Shown piece after piece: positions 1 to 8,556 of a DNA stretch of 12,255 bases. The translations under genes were made by a program, and so were the position numbers. The stretch is from JBCDIQ01 sp039024295. Lineage in GTDB: Bacteria > Bacteroidota > Bacteroidia > J057. The DNA lies in contig JBCDIQ010000161.1 of assembly GCA_039024295.1 (NCBI GenBank), positions 1 through 12,255 of the forward strand, written 5' to 3'. The notes beneath the pieces were generated by a model. The model did no database searches. It was given only the letters and a program-made list of their open reading frames with translations, and was not told where the DNA came from. Position 1 is the stretch's first letter. Each line of letters begins with the position of its first letter.

Positions 1-19
1 CCTATCAGACGAAACCAGA

Positions 20-52
20 TTTTAGGGTGCTGCATGTATACGCCCCCTAAAA
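20..52. repeat. Inverted repeat / stem-loop downstream of the TPR sensor gene
   Basis: TTTTAGGG at 20-27 is the exact reverse complement of CCCTAAAA at 45-52, with a 17-nt loop. It lies 10 nt past the stop codon of the minus-strand TPR sensor gene, so it could be a transcript-end hairpin that protects the 3' end. There is no clear T tract after the stem on either strand, so a classical intrinsic terminator is not supported. Confidence 0.35.
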
Positions 53-62
53 AGATAAAATC

Positions 63-1799
63 CTACTTGACTTTGTCCAACTGATGGGACAGCTGGGCAT
101 TGATATCGGTGATTACTTCATCCATTTCTTCGGAGGAAACTTTCACCATTTCAAGGTACTCATTCACCTGTTCTGGTGAATTTCCCGGCATATGAATGAG
201 TTGGATAAGCCCTAAGATTCTGGCCAGGGGCGCACGAACCCGGTGAGAGTTCATAAAGGCATAACCTTCCAATTGCTCATTGCGTTGCTCAAGTTCATGG
301 GTACGTTCTGCAACTCTTTGCTCCAACTGTCCATTGACAGCTTTGATTTCTTGATGTGCTGCCCGAAGGGCTACCAAAGTTTTTTGCCTGGCACGAAATT
401 GTTGGTTTAACCCAAAACTAAAGCCAATTACCACGATCAGGCCAATCAACCCCATGGTAATTAACATATTCTGAATGGTAAGCTTATGCTGGGCTGACTC
501 CATTCCCTGCTTAAGCAACTGATTCTCGGCTTCTTTCTTTTCAGACTCATACTCTATCTGCAATTCCGCTACCCGTGCTGCCTGCTCTTTGCTGTAAAGG
601 CGTTTTTCAAGGTTACGATACGCCAAATGGGTATTTAACGCCTCCTGGTAGTTTCCAAGGGATGAATCTGCTTTGTACAAATACCCCAAGGCCAAAAGCT
701 CAGCTGGAGCCTCTCTCAGGCTTTCGGCCAGTTTGTGCGCTTTTGTGGCATGCTTTTTTATTTCCAGGGGTGAGTTCAGCTCGCTGTATAATTCTGCATA
801 AGCCAGGTTCAGGTACAGCATCCCAAAAGGATTTTGGTACACCTGATACACCTGCTCGGCTTCTTTAATAAGCTGTTCGGCTTCTTTAATTTTTCCTTCC
901 TTTACAAACACCTTGGATAAATCCTGCAAGACGTGTGCCCTTGGAACCCAGGCCTGCTCGCGTTCTCGAATAACCATTGACCTGCTAAGGAATTTTTCCG
1001 CCGTCGGGTAAGCCCCGATTTGGTAGTAAAGATTGCCCATGCTATGGAAGAGTGCAGCAGAATCTGCCTGCCATCCTCCATCATTTTCTATTGCCAGGGC
1101 TTCTTCATAATAAGACAAAGCTTCGTCAAATTCCTGACGCCGGGCAGATAACTCCCCTATATTTAACAAGGTAAGGTGTTCTTCTTTTCGGTCACCTTTA
1201 GCCCGAAACTCTTCCAGAGCTTTCATCAAGGCAGAGGTAGCCAGTCGAAACCTCCCCATCCTCGCATGGATCACAGCAATGTTTACCCGTGTTTTAGCTA
1301 TTGCCAGGGAATCACGAACCTCTTTGTATGCATTCAGCCCAAGATGGAAATAATACATGGCAGTATCCAACGGTCCGATTGCTGCCCAGGCTTTCCCCAT
1401 TTGATCGTACCATTGGGGTGCCAGCCGTACGCCAGATTTATCCACTTCTTTGGCATAGGTATGGGCATTTCGTAATTGTTTCAAGGCTTGCTGGCCGTCG
1501 CCTGCCACCTGATGGGCTACGGCTGCACACATTTTCCCAAATAAAACGGCATCTGGGAAGCTTTCTTGTTTTCCCATATCTTCCGCTTCTTGAGCCAAAG
1601 CAAATAACTGGCCGGTCTCCTTACTGACATGAGACATAAGCACTCTGGCACTTGCCAGCCGTACTTCCGGCGCAAGCGTTTCGTCTTTCCACTTAGCTTG
1701 TAATTCTGATAAGGCAAGGGACGACTGGCCCACATCCGCTGCAATTCCCAAACAAACACCCCCACACATGCAGACAAAGGCTAAAATATACCTAATCAT
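63..1799 (-). CDS. TPR-repeat sensor protein with transmembrane segment and C-terminal DHp (HisKA-like) segment, no ATPase domain
   Basis: Seen in the 578-residue product: an N-terminal hydrophobic signal sequence (about 1-21); a long helical region with TPR-type repeats (about 130-400, e.g. around 167-200, 207-240, 249-280, 370-400); a coiled-coil stretch (about 400-440); one membrane segment (about 445-464); a second coiled coil (about 470-512); and a DHp-like hairpin around H519 in SHRVRAPLARILGL, followed by a second helix that ends the protein. The likely topology is TPRs in the periplasm and DHp in the cytoplasm. Known for the family: Bacteroidota TPR histidine kinases use this architecture, normally followed by a HATPase_c domain with N, G1 and G2 boxes. 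Those boxes are absent, because the TAG stop comes about 59 residues after H519. The residue after the histidine is R rather than the usual acidic residue or N. Inference: it is a phosphoacceptor partner or a non-kinase sensor. It is transcribed divergently from pruA, and no clear promoter was found for it. Confidence 0.88.
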   Translation of the reverse strand: MIRYILAFVCMCGGVCLGIAADVGQSSLALSELQAKWKDETLAPEVRLASARVLMSHVSKETGQLFALAQEAEDMGKQESFPDAVLFGKMCAAVAHQVAGDGQQALKQLRNAHTYAKEVDKSGVRLAPQWYDQMGKAWAAIGPLDTAMYYFHLGLNAYKEVRDSLAIAKTRVNIAVIHARMGRFRLATSALMKALEEFRAKGDRKEEHLTLLNIGELSARRQEFDEALSYYEEALAIENDGGWQADSAALFHSMGNLYYQIGAYPTAEKFLSRSMVIREREQAWVPRAHVLQDLSKVFVKEGKIKEAEQLIKEAEQVYQVYQNPFGMLYLNLAYAELYSELNSPLEIKKHATKAHKLAESLREAPAELLALGYLYKADSSLGNYQEALNTHLAYRNLEKRLYSKEQAARVAELQIEYESEKKEAENQLLKQGMESAQHKLTIQNMLITMGLIGLIVVIGFSFGLNQQFRARQKTLVALRAAHQEIKAVNGQLEQRVAERTHELEQRNEQLEGYAFMNSHRVRAPLARILGLIQLIHMPGNSPEQVNEYLEMVKVSSEEMDEVITDINAQLSHQLDKVK

Positions 1800-1892
1800 G
1801 GCTCAATATTACCATCATTATATATGTTCCAAAAGTTATTCTTATGCCAAAACCTTACGTGTGAATAACCTTATCAGATCGCGCCCCATCTA

Positions 1893-1922
1893 TTTGAATA
1901 TGGGTTTTACTCCCTATCTTTG
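1893..1922 (+). promoter_or_regulatory. Bacteroidota-type promoter of pruA (TTTG-N18-TATCTTTG)
   Basis: TTTG at 1893-1896 and TATCTTTG at 1915-1922 are separated by 18 nt. The second element matches the Bacteroidota -7 consensus TAnnTTTG at every defined position, and the first matches the -33 TTTG. Transcription would begin about 5-8 nt after 1922, leaving a leader of roughly 20 nt before the ATG at 1950. There is no purine-rich ribosome binding site in front of that ATG, which is usual in this phylum. Confidence 0.7.
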
Positions 1923-1949
1923 TCCGAAACCACGCAAATTATATACACA

Positions 1950-3578
1950 ATGCCGAATGCAATCTTTACCCTGCCAGAACCCAATAATGAACCCGTCCTT
2001 TCATATGCCCCTGGCAGCCCTGAACGCACACATGTAGAGCAAGAACTTAAACATCTTTCTTCTCATCAGCGGGATGTTGCTATGTATATTAATGGGGAGT
2101 GGATTCATACAGACCACAAAAAGCCCCTAAGTCCTCCCCATAACCACCAGCATATTCTCGGTCACTATTCACAAGGGAATGCTTCTCATGTACACGCCGC
2201 AATTGATGCGGCTTTACAAGCAAAGGCACAATGGGAAAATACTTCTTGGGAGCAGCGTGCGTCTGTTTTCCTGAAAGCAGCAGACCTGATTGCCGGTCCT
2301 TACCGGGCACGGGTAAATGCTGCAACCATGCTTGCACAAAGTAAAAATGTGTTCCAGGCCGAAATTGACGCAGTTTGTGAACTGGTAGATTTTTTCCGGT
2401 TCAATGCAGCCTACCTGGAACAAATTTATGCCGACCAGCCTTACTCTCCTCCTGGCATGTGGAACCGCCTGGAATATCGACCACTGGAAGGGTTTGTGTT
2501 CTGCATTACCCCGTTCAATTTTACTTCCATTGCGGTAAATCTACCTGCAGCACCTGCCTTAATGGGCAATACCTGTATTTGGAAGCCAGCTGACAGCCAA
2601 ATTTACTCTGCCCACGTGATGATGGAAATACTTGCCGAAGCGGGACTGCCTGCTGGCGTTATCAACCTGATTTATGTAGATGGCCCTGAGGCCGGAGATA
2701 TCATATTTAAGCACCCAGAATTCGCAGGGCTTCACTTCACTGGCTCTACCAACGTATTTCAGCACCTTTGGAAAACCATCGGTGAAAATATTGCCACGTA
2801 TAACAGTTATCCTCGGATTGTGGGAGAGACTGGAGGAAAGGATTACATCGTGATTCATGGATCGGCAGATGTGAAAGCAGCGGCAACCGCTATCTCTCGT
2901 GGTGCATTTGAGTTTCAGGGCCAGAAATGCTCTGCGGCATCTCGTGTATACCTTGCAGACAGCATTTATGACGAGGTGATCAGGCATGTGCAGGAAGACC
3001 TTTCTACGTTTAGAATGGGGGACCCTGCAGACTTTAGCACGTTTATAAACGCAGTTATCGACGAACGTGCCTTTGACAAAATTTCCTCTTACATTGACCG
3101 TGCACAAGAGGCAACTGATGCAGAAATTGTTGCCGGAGGTAATTATGATAAGACCAGTGGCTATTTCATTGAACCCACGGTAATATCAACTTCAAATCCT
3201 GAGTTTCTGACCATGTGTGAAGAAATCTTTGGTCCGGTGGTTACGATCTACCGGTATGCAGATGATGCCTTTGAGGAGACCCTCGACGTCCTGGATCAAA
3301 CCAGTCCATATGCCTTGACAGGTGCTATTTTCGCACAAGACAGATATGTTATTGACCAGGCAACCCAGCGCCTTCGTCATACTGCAGGCAATTATTATAT
3401 CAACGACAAACCCACAGGTGCAGTGGTTGGCCAGCAACCTTTTGGAGGAGGCCGAGCTTCTGGAACAAATGACAAAGCAGGCTCCTATCTCAACCTGCTC
3501 AGATGGGTTTCTCCTCGCACCATTAAGGAGACTTTCGTTCCTGCAAAAGATTACCGTTACCCTTTCCTGAACGAATGA
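1950..3578 (+). CDS. pruA: L-glutamate gamma-semialdehyde dehydrogenase (1-pyrroline-5-carboxylate dehydrogenase)
   Basis: This cytoplasmic NAD-dependent aldehyde dehydrogenase oxidises glutamate-5-semialdehyde to glutamate, the second step of proline breakdown. The 542-residue length and the N-terminal NEPVLSYAPGSPER signature fit the stand-alone P5CDH family, not a PutA fusion. Visible ALDH landmarks, numbered from the ATG at 1950: oxyanion asparagine N190 in CITPFNF, cofactor-binding turn FTGSTNVF (263-270), general-base E293 in VGETGGKD, nucleophile C327 in EFQGQKCSAASR, EEIFGPVV (424-431) and the C-terminal PFGGGRASGTNDK. An upstream in-frame TTG at 1920 would add ten residues, but it overlaps the -7 promoter element and precedes the likely transcript start, so I chose the ATG. 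The gene has its own promoter and terminator and so appears monocistronic. The proline dehydrogenase partner is not in the window. All key residues are present. Confidence 0.96.
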   Translation: MPNAIFTLPEPNNEPVLSYAPGSPERTHVEQELKHLSSHQRDVAMYINGEWIHTDHKKPLSPPHNHQHILGHYSQGNASHVHAAIDAALQAKAQWENTSWEQRASVFLKAADLIAGPYRARVNAATMLAQSKNVFQAEIDAVCELVDFFRFNAAYLEQIYADQPYSPPGMWNRLEYRPLEGFVFCITPFNFTSIAVNLPAAPALMGNTCIWKPADSQIYSAHVMMEILAEAGLPAGVINLIYVDGPEAGDIIFKHPEFAGLHFTGSTNVFQHLWKTIGENIATYNSYPRIVGETGGKDYIVIHGSADVKAAATAISRGAFEFQGQKCSAASRVYLADSIYDEVIRHVQEDLSTFRMGDPADFSTFINAVIDERAFDKISSYIDRAQEATDAEIVAGGNYDKTSGYFIEPTVISTSNPEFLTMCEEIFGPVVTIYRYADDAFEETLDVLDQTSPYALTGAIFAQDRYVIDQATQRLRHTAGNYYINDKPTGAVVGQQPFGGGRASGTNDKAGSYLNLLRWVSPRTIKETFVPAKDYRYPFLNE

Positions 3579-3598
3579 TAAGTGACTCTTTACAAGCT

Positions 3599-3639
3599 TC
3601 CCTCCTACGCCTAGTACAAGTAGGAGGGATTTATTTTTT
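3599..3639 (+). terminator. Intrinsic terminator after pruA
   Basis: A ten-pair perfect stem (TCCCTCCTAC at 3599-3608 with GTAGGAGGGA at 3620-3629) closes an 11-nt loop and is followed by TTTATTTTTT-like sequence up to 3639. It begins 20 nt after the pruA stop codon. Confidence 0.9.
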
Positions 3640-3640
3640 C

Positions 3641-3876
3641 ACATATTGTTAAACCTTCATGTGAGTAATAACCTGTATGTCGAGGAATCAATGTACATAA
3701 ACCAAAAATTTGTTTAACTTTAAGTTGACAGCAAATGACGGCCAAGGTTGAATAATTCTTAGAAATTTGTTATGCTTGCATACTAAATTTTTAACACGAG
3801 TCAGAACATCCAAATTTTCATGAACCTCCAAGTGCTTCGCGAGCACGTGTAGGTAGTCACGGTAGCTGCAACAATT
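3641..3876. other. Intergenic region and probable 5' leader of the TonB receptor gene
   Basis: No credible gene is seen here. The stretch is AT-rich near 3690-3800. It holds a candidate promoter (3748-3778) and a small hairpin just before the receptor start: GTGCT at 3832-3836 pairs with AGCAC at 3842-3846, with possible outer pairing of ACCT (3824-3827) and AGGT (3851-3854). I recognise no known riboswitch in it. Confidence 0.4.
3748..3778 (+). promoter_or_regulatory. Candidate promoter for the TonB receptor gene (TTG-N20-TATGCTTG)
   Basis: TTG at 3748-3750 and TATGCTTG at 3771-3778 lie 20 nt apart. The second element differs from the Bacteroidota TAnnTTTG consensus at one position. It would give a leader of about 90 nt before the ATG at 3877. 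A one-mismatch match in AT-rich sequence is only suggestive. Confidence 0.4.
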
Positions 3877-6726
3877 ATGAAACATTTTTCCTCTCTCGGG
3901 CAGGTCACCATTAAGGTGTTTGTCTGGATTCTGGCAAGCCTTATTGGAATATTTCCTACCTATTCATTCGCTCAGGAAGTAAAGGGAACCGTTACTGATG
4001 GAAAGACGGGGGAATCTTTAATCGGTGCCCGTGTGGTTATGAAGGGTGCTCCTAGGGGAGCAATGACGGATGAGAATGGAAAGTTCTCGTTCAAGCCTGG
4101 CCAAGAGCCTCCCTTTTCCTTGGTTATTACCTACTTTGGATACGATACGCTGGACTATCAGGTCACCTCATTAGACCGTTCCCTCAAGTTACAGCTCAAC
4201 GAAGTAGGCTATACAGTCGGCGAGGTAGAGATTGTTGCCTCAGCTTATTCAGAAACTCAGCAGAGATCCCCCCTAACTGTAGAGTCCATGAGTATAAATG
4301 CCATTAAGGAAACACCTGCTGCTAATTTCTATGAGGGACTAGGACATTTAAAGGGAGTAGACTTGACATCAGCAAGCATTGGGTTTAAGGTGATTAATAC
4401 ACGCGGGTTTAACAGCACCCAACCGGTCAGGTCCCTACAGATCATTGACGGCGTAGATAACCAGTCACCCGGCCTTAACTTTGCTTTGGGTAATTTCTTG
4501 GGGGCATCCGAACTGGATGTGGAGTCCGTTGACTTGATCGTAGGGGCAAGTTCTGCTTTTTATGGTCCCAACGCTTTTAACGGTGTTATTAGCATGAATA
4601 CCAAAAGTCCCTTTATCCACCGAGGATTATCCGCATCTGTAAAAGTGGGAGAACGAAACCTTGGAGAGGTAGCCCTCAGATACGCCAGGGCTTTTACCAA
4701 TGAAGCAGGTGAAGACAAGTTTGCTTTTAAAATCAACCTTTCCTACCTGACCGTGGATGACTGGGAGGCTGACAATTTAGATCCCGTAACTGATGCTGAG
4801 CATGGCAGAGACAACCCTGGCGGCTATGATGCGGTGAATAGATATGGAGATGAAAACTTATCAGCCGGACAGAACAATGCAACTGGGCTAACCGACCGAG
4901 CCTTACGCCCTGGTCTGGGCAGGTGGTACCGTACGGGGTACGAAGAAGTAGATCTGGTAAACTACGACACAAGAAATTTCAAAGCAGGTGCAGCCTTACA
5001 TTTCATGGTAGCACCAAAGGTTGAACTTATTGGAGCCAGTAACTTTTCTACGGGTACAACCGTCCTTCAAGGCGACAACCGCTACAGCTTGAATGACATA
5101 TTATTCTTTCAGCATCGATTAGAAGTTCGACAGAAGGATAAATTCTTTGTCAGGGCCTATGTAACCCATGAGGATGCAGGAAATTCTTATGATGCTGTAT
5201 TCACAGCCTTAAGGCTTCAAAGTGGCGTATACTCCAAAAGTGACAATGACTGGGGAACAGATTACCGGAATCACTGGAACAGAAATTTTGTTAGTGCTGC
5301 GCGGAATCTACCAGGAATGCCTGCCATTACCTTCCCCTATGACTACGAAACAACTGATGCTGTTCTATTAGCCAATATGGATTCCCTGGTAAGGTGGCAT
5401 AATGCTACACGGGCTTTTGCTGATACCAGCGGATTTCCCCGCCTGATTCCTGGAACTGCACAGTTTGATTCTGCTTTTAACAAAATTACTTCTACTCCCC
5501 TCAGGCAGGGAGGTACTCGCCTTGTAGACCGTTCAGCCCTCTACCATGTCCATGGCGAGTACAAATTCACCTTAGGACGTTTTGATTTTACTACCGGCGC
5601 AAATGGACGACTTTATACCCCTGTATCTGATGGCAACCTGTTCAGTGATACCCTTTCATTTGTGATTGATACCCTTGAGGACGGGACCCCATTTATTGCT
5701 GACTCCTCCAGAAACCCGATCACCAACCTGGAAGGGGGAGCCTACATTGGTGCCCAAATTGAGCTAATGGATGAGCGACTCCGGCTAAATGCAACTGCCC
5801 GTATCGATAAAAACCAAAATTTTAGCGCGATCCCAACCTTTTCGGTTTCCAGTGTTTACACAGCAAATTCCAAGCACACCTTCCGTGCTTCTTTCTCAGC
5901 TGCTGTGCGTAACCCGACCCTGGCTGATCAATACTTGTTTTATGACGTAGGTCGTGCAACGCTTTTGGGGAACCTGGATGGATTTGAAGGACTGGCGGAT
6001 ACGGCTTCCTTTACAGATTTCCTGGAAGCACCACCTTTGGAGAAAGATACCAACAACATCAACTTCTTCGATGTTGCTCCGATACAACCTGAGCGGGTCC
6101 GGACCATTGAATTGGGATACCGAACCACCCTTGGAGAACGGTTTTATGTGGACGCGAGCTATTATTTCAGTTGGTACCAGGATTTTATCGGCTTCAATAT
6201 TGGAGTGGATGTGGACTTCCCAAATGGCAACTTCCTGATTCCTTCAGCAGATGTGTACCGGATCGCCGCCAATGCTCGCGAGATTGTTACTACACAAGGG
6301 GTATCTGTTGGCCTGAATTACTTCTTTGACAAAGGGTACACTGTCAATGGTAACTATTCGTGGAATGTACTCAATACGGATTCTGATGATCCCATCATTC
6401 CTGCTTTCAACACCCCCGAACATAAGTTTAACATTGGATTTGCCGGCCGAGATGTAACCTGGGGGCCGTTGAAGCATATGGGATTCAGCATTAATTACAA
6501 ATGGATTGAAGGGTTCTTATTTGAAGGTTCCCCTCAATTTACAGGAGACATACCCACCTATGATTTGCTGGATGTTCAAGTGAATAAGCGAGTGGACAAA
6601 CTAAAAAGCACCTTTAAACTGGGTGCATCTAACGTCCTGGATAAACAGCAGTTTCAGGTATATGGTGGCCCAAGGGTAGGAAGACTGATATACTTTTCAG
6701 TGACCACAGAGCTAGATAATATTTAG
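3877..6726 (+). CDS. TonB-dependent outer-membrane receptor with N-terminal carboxypeptidase-regulatory-like domain
   Basis: The 949-residue product has a signal peptide (about 1-32, cut near SFA/QEV). A carboxypeptidase-regulatory-like beta-sandwich follows (about 35-107: GTVTDGKTGESLIGARV, then TDENGKFSF and ITYFGYDTL). Next is the TonB plug (about 126-245), with NTRGFNS, LQIIDGVDNQSPG and the strongly conserved VGASSAFYGPNAFNGVISM. The rest is alternating aromatic beta-barrel sequence ending GRLIYFSVTTELDNI. Known: such receptors import large or scarce substrates through the outer membrane, powered by TonB-ExbBD. Length and plug fit the non-SusC type, and no SusD gene is adjacent, so a glycan utilisation locus is not indicated. 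The substrate cannot be read from the sequence. The following gene, 117 nt downstream in the same direction, encodes a secreted hydrolase-like protein. No convincing terminator separates them, so they may be co-transcribed. Confidence 0.93.
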   Translation: MKHFSSLGQVTIKVFVWILASLIGIFPTYSFAQEVKGTVTDGKTGESLIGARVVMKGAPRGAMTDENGKFSFKPGQEPPFSLVITYFGYDTLDYQVTSLDRSLKLQLNEVGYTVGEVEIVASAYSETQQRSPLTVESMSINAIKETPAANFYEGLGHLKGVDLTSASIGFKVINTRGFNSTQPVRSLQIIDGVDNQSPGLNFALGNFLGASELDVESVDLIVGASSAFYGPNAFNGVISMNTKSPFIHRGLSASVKVGERNLGEVALRYARAFTNEAGEDKFAFKINLSYLTVDDWEADNLDPVTDAEHGRDNPGGYDAVNRYGDENLSAGQNNATGLTDRALRPGLGRWYRTGYEEVDLVNYDTRNFKAGAALHFMVAPKVELIGASNFSTGTTVLQGDNRYSLNDILFFQHRLEVRQKDKFFVRAYVTHEDAGNSYDAVFTALRLQSGVYSKSDNDWGTDYRNHWNRNFVSAARNLPGMPAITFPYDYETTDAVLLANMDSLVRWHNATRAFADTSGFPRLIPGTAQFDSAFNKITSTPLRQGGTRLVDRSALYHVHGEYKFTLGRFDFTTGANGRLYTPVSDGNLFSDTLSFVIDTLEDGTPFIADSSRNPITNLEGGAYIGAQIELMDERLRLNATARIDKNQNFSAIPTFSVSSVYTANSKHTFRASFSAAVRNPTLADQYLFYDVGRATLLGNLDGFEGLADTASFTDFLEAPPLEKDTNNINFFDVAPIQPERVRTIELGYRTTLGERFYVDASYYFSWYQDFIGFNIGVDVDFPNGNFLIPSADVYRIAANAREIVTTQGVSVGLNYFFDKGYTVNGNYSWNVLNTDSDDPIIPAFNTPEHKFNIGFAGRDVTWGPLKHMGFSINYKWIEGFLFEGSPQFTGDIPTYDLLDVQVNKRVDKLKSTFKLGASNVLDKQQFQVYGGPRVGRLIYFSVTTELDNI

Positions 6727-6843
6727 CATTCAATTTTTCCCCCAAAAAATCTGTCTTGGTCCATAACATCAATGAAACGAAAACATAAAAAACCAATTTT
6801 TTCAATACAGAACCTATTTTAATCAACTAACTAAACGACGAAC

Positions 6844-8412
6844 ATGAAAAAGCTTATTTACACAAGTTTAATTGCTGTTTTGTGCTGGTCTTGGACCAGT
6901 TTAGAAGCACAAGTACGCTATGAGGACGAAATATTCGCTAATGTCCAAGTGACCGAAAACGTAATTTACGGCAATAATATTTCGGTGCTTCCTCCTGCGG
7001 GCCCATTGGATTTGCTCATGGACGTGTACCAACCTCAAGGTGATACCGCTTCAAAACGACCAGTAGTAGCCATTGCCACAACTGGAAACTTTCTGCCTGC
7101 CATCGTCAACGGTGGACCTTACGGATCTCTGAAAGACAGTGCTATTGTGGAGATGTGTACACGCTTTGCAAAGCGCGGATTTGTGGCTATCTCTTTTTTC
7201 TACCGCAAAGGCTGGGACCCCCTGAACCCTATCCAAGAGATTCAGACAGCTACCTTACTTCAGGCAGCTTACAAGGGCATTATTGACGCCCGTACCCTTG
7301 CCCGGTTTTTGCGAAAGTCTGTTGCAGAAAATAACAACCCCTATGGAATTGATCCAGGCAAGATGGTCATTGGGGGAACAGGTACTGGTGGATACGTATC
7401 TCTTGGAACTGCCTATCTAAGTGAATTTGAGGAAGTAAAGCTGCCAAAATTCACAGATTTCATGACAGGTCAACCATATGTGGATACCACAGTTCATGGC
7501 AACATTTTAGGTACCAACACGACCATGCAAAACCTGCCAAATCACCTTGGTTATGCTTCCGATTACCATATGGCATTTAACTTGGGGGGAGCTTTAGGAG
7601 ACTCTTCATGGATTGATGCAGGGGAAATTCCATCCGTGAATTTTCATGTACCTACAGACCCCAATGCTCCTTACGACATCGGGATTGTAATCGTTCCTAC
7701 CACAGGTAGCACGGTGATTGATGAAGCGGCCGGAAGTTTTGCCGTTGCCCGCATCAACAATCGTTTTGGTAATAATGATGTATTTAAGACAGCTAACCTG
7801 TCAGACCCATTCACTCAAGCAGCCAATACGACCAACAATGGTTTCGAAGGTCTCTTTCCATTTGAACGCCCCTTCACCATGGGCGACTATAATTGTGCTC
7901 CTGGGGTTACACCTGCTACTTTCCCCCGTGATGAAGAAGGTAATCCCTGGGACTGGTGGAACGAAGCTTGGTTCATTGGAGCATTCGATGCATTTAACAT
8001 GGGAACACCGTTTAGTGGTGCTCATGCTAACTGTCGCCAGTTAGCTGTACATCCTATGATGTCTCCCGCCATGGGCCGTACGTATATTGACAGTGTAATG
8101 GGATACCTGGTGCCCCGTATCAATGTAGCACTAAACCTCACCACAACCAGCATCGAAAATCAGCTAGACGAAGGTTCCGTTTCCATCTTCCCTAATCCAA
8201 TGACGGATCAATTGAACATCCGTTTGGAAACGGCTGATAATTTCCTCCAGGCAGTAGAAATTTACAACACCACTGGACAGTTGGTAAAGTCTGTTTCAAC
8301 TGGCAGAACTGGAAGTGTTGTGCTTGATCGCGAAGGACTTACCAGTGGCCTTTACCTGCTACGGGTAGTATCAGACCAGGGCAGCCTGAGTCAGCGTGTT
8401 CTTCTGAAATAA
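6844..8412 (+). CDS. Secreted alpha/beta-hydrolase-like protein with T9SS type A C-terminal sorting domain; catalytic motifs degenerate
   Basis: The 522-residue product has a signal peptide (1-22, ending LEA/Q) and an alpha/beta-hydrolase-like core (about 55-200, PLDLLMDVYQP then RPVVAIATTGNFLP). A linker region follows, and then a type IX secretion sorting domain (about 446-522: SIFPNPMTDQLNIRLE, VEIYNTTGQLVKS, GLTSGLYLLRVVS, RVLLK). The protein is therefore expected to cross the outer membrane by the Por system and be released or anchored at the surface. The nucleophile elbow, normally G-x-S-x-G, reads G178-T-G180-T-G182, with glycine (codon GGT at 7381-7383) where serine is expected. The HGG oxyanion motif that usually follows the second strand is replaced by TTGN (79-82). 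I therefore call the fold with moderate confidence and do not assign esterase activity. It follows the TonB receptor in tandem and ends at a strong terminator. Confidence 0.8.
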   Translation: MKKLIYTSLIAVLCWSWTSLEAQVRYEDEIFANVQVTENVIYGNNISVLPPAGPLDLLMDVYQPQGDTASKRPVVAIATTGNFLPAIVNGGPYGSLKDSAIVEMCTRFAKRGFVAISFFYRKGWDPLNPIQEIQTATLLQAAYKGIIDARTLARFLRKSVAENNNPYGIDPGKMVIGGTGTGGYVSLGTAYLSEFEEVKLPKFTDFMTGQPYVDTTVHGNILGTNTTMQNLPNHLGYASDYHMAFNLGGALGDSSWIDAGEIPSVNFHVPTDPNAPYDIGIVIVPTTGSTVIDEAAGSFAVARINNRFGNNDVFKTANLSDPFTQAANTTNNGFEGLFPFERPFTMGDYNCAPGVTPATFPRDEEGNPWDWWNEAWFIGAFDAFNMGTPFSGAHANCRQLAVHPMMSPAMGRTYIDSVMGYLVPRINVALNLTTTSIENQLDEGSVSIFPNPMTDQLNIRLETADNFLQAVEIYNTTGQLVKSVSTGRTGSVVLDREGLTSGLYLLRVVSDQGSLSQRVLLK

Positions 8413-8436
8413 GGACATCTTACTTATATAGGATTC

Positions 8437-8468
8437 AATCTGGCATCTTTTGGTGCCAGATTTTTTAT
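8437..8468 (+). terminator. Intrinsic terminator after the T9SS hydrolase-like gene
   Basis: AATCTGGCA (8437-8445) pairs perfectly with TGCCAGATT (8454-8462) around an 8-nt loop, followed by a T-rich run. It starts 25 nt after the stop codon and closes the receptor/hydrolase-like unit. Confidence 0.88.
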
Positions 8469-8556
8469 TGAGCGTCAATACGTTACCTATTTTTTTATAC
8501 TTTTTTCTGTTTACCTGTGACCTTGATACTCCTTTGCCATCATAACATTGAAACAA

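Noticed and set aside
1920..1949. TTG start giving a 552-residue PruA
   Set aside because: The TTG overlaps the -7 promoter element, and the next in-frame ATG starts close to where family members begin.
2559..3107. 182-residue minus-strand ORF inside pruA
   Set aside because: It is fully antisense to a clear enzyme gene and has no recognisable domain; it is a composition shadow.
3688..3885. 65-residue minus-strand ORF between pruA and the receptor gene
   Set aside because: Low-complexity translation with no motif, overlapping the receptor start and its probable leader.
6732..6750. ATTTTT/AAAAAT stem after the receptor gene as a terminator
   Set aside because: The stem is only A-T pairs around a C-rich loop and lacks a GC-rich core or following T tract.
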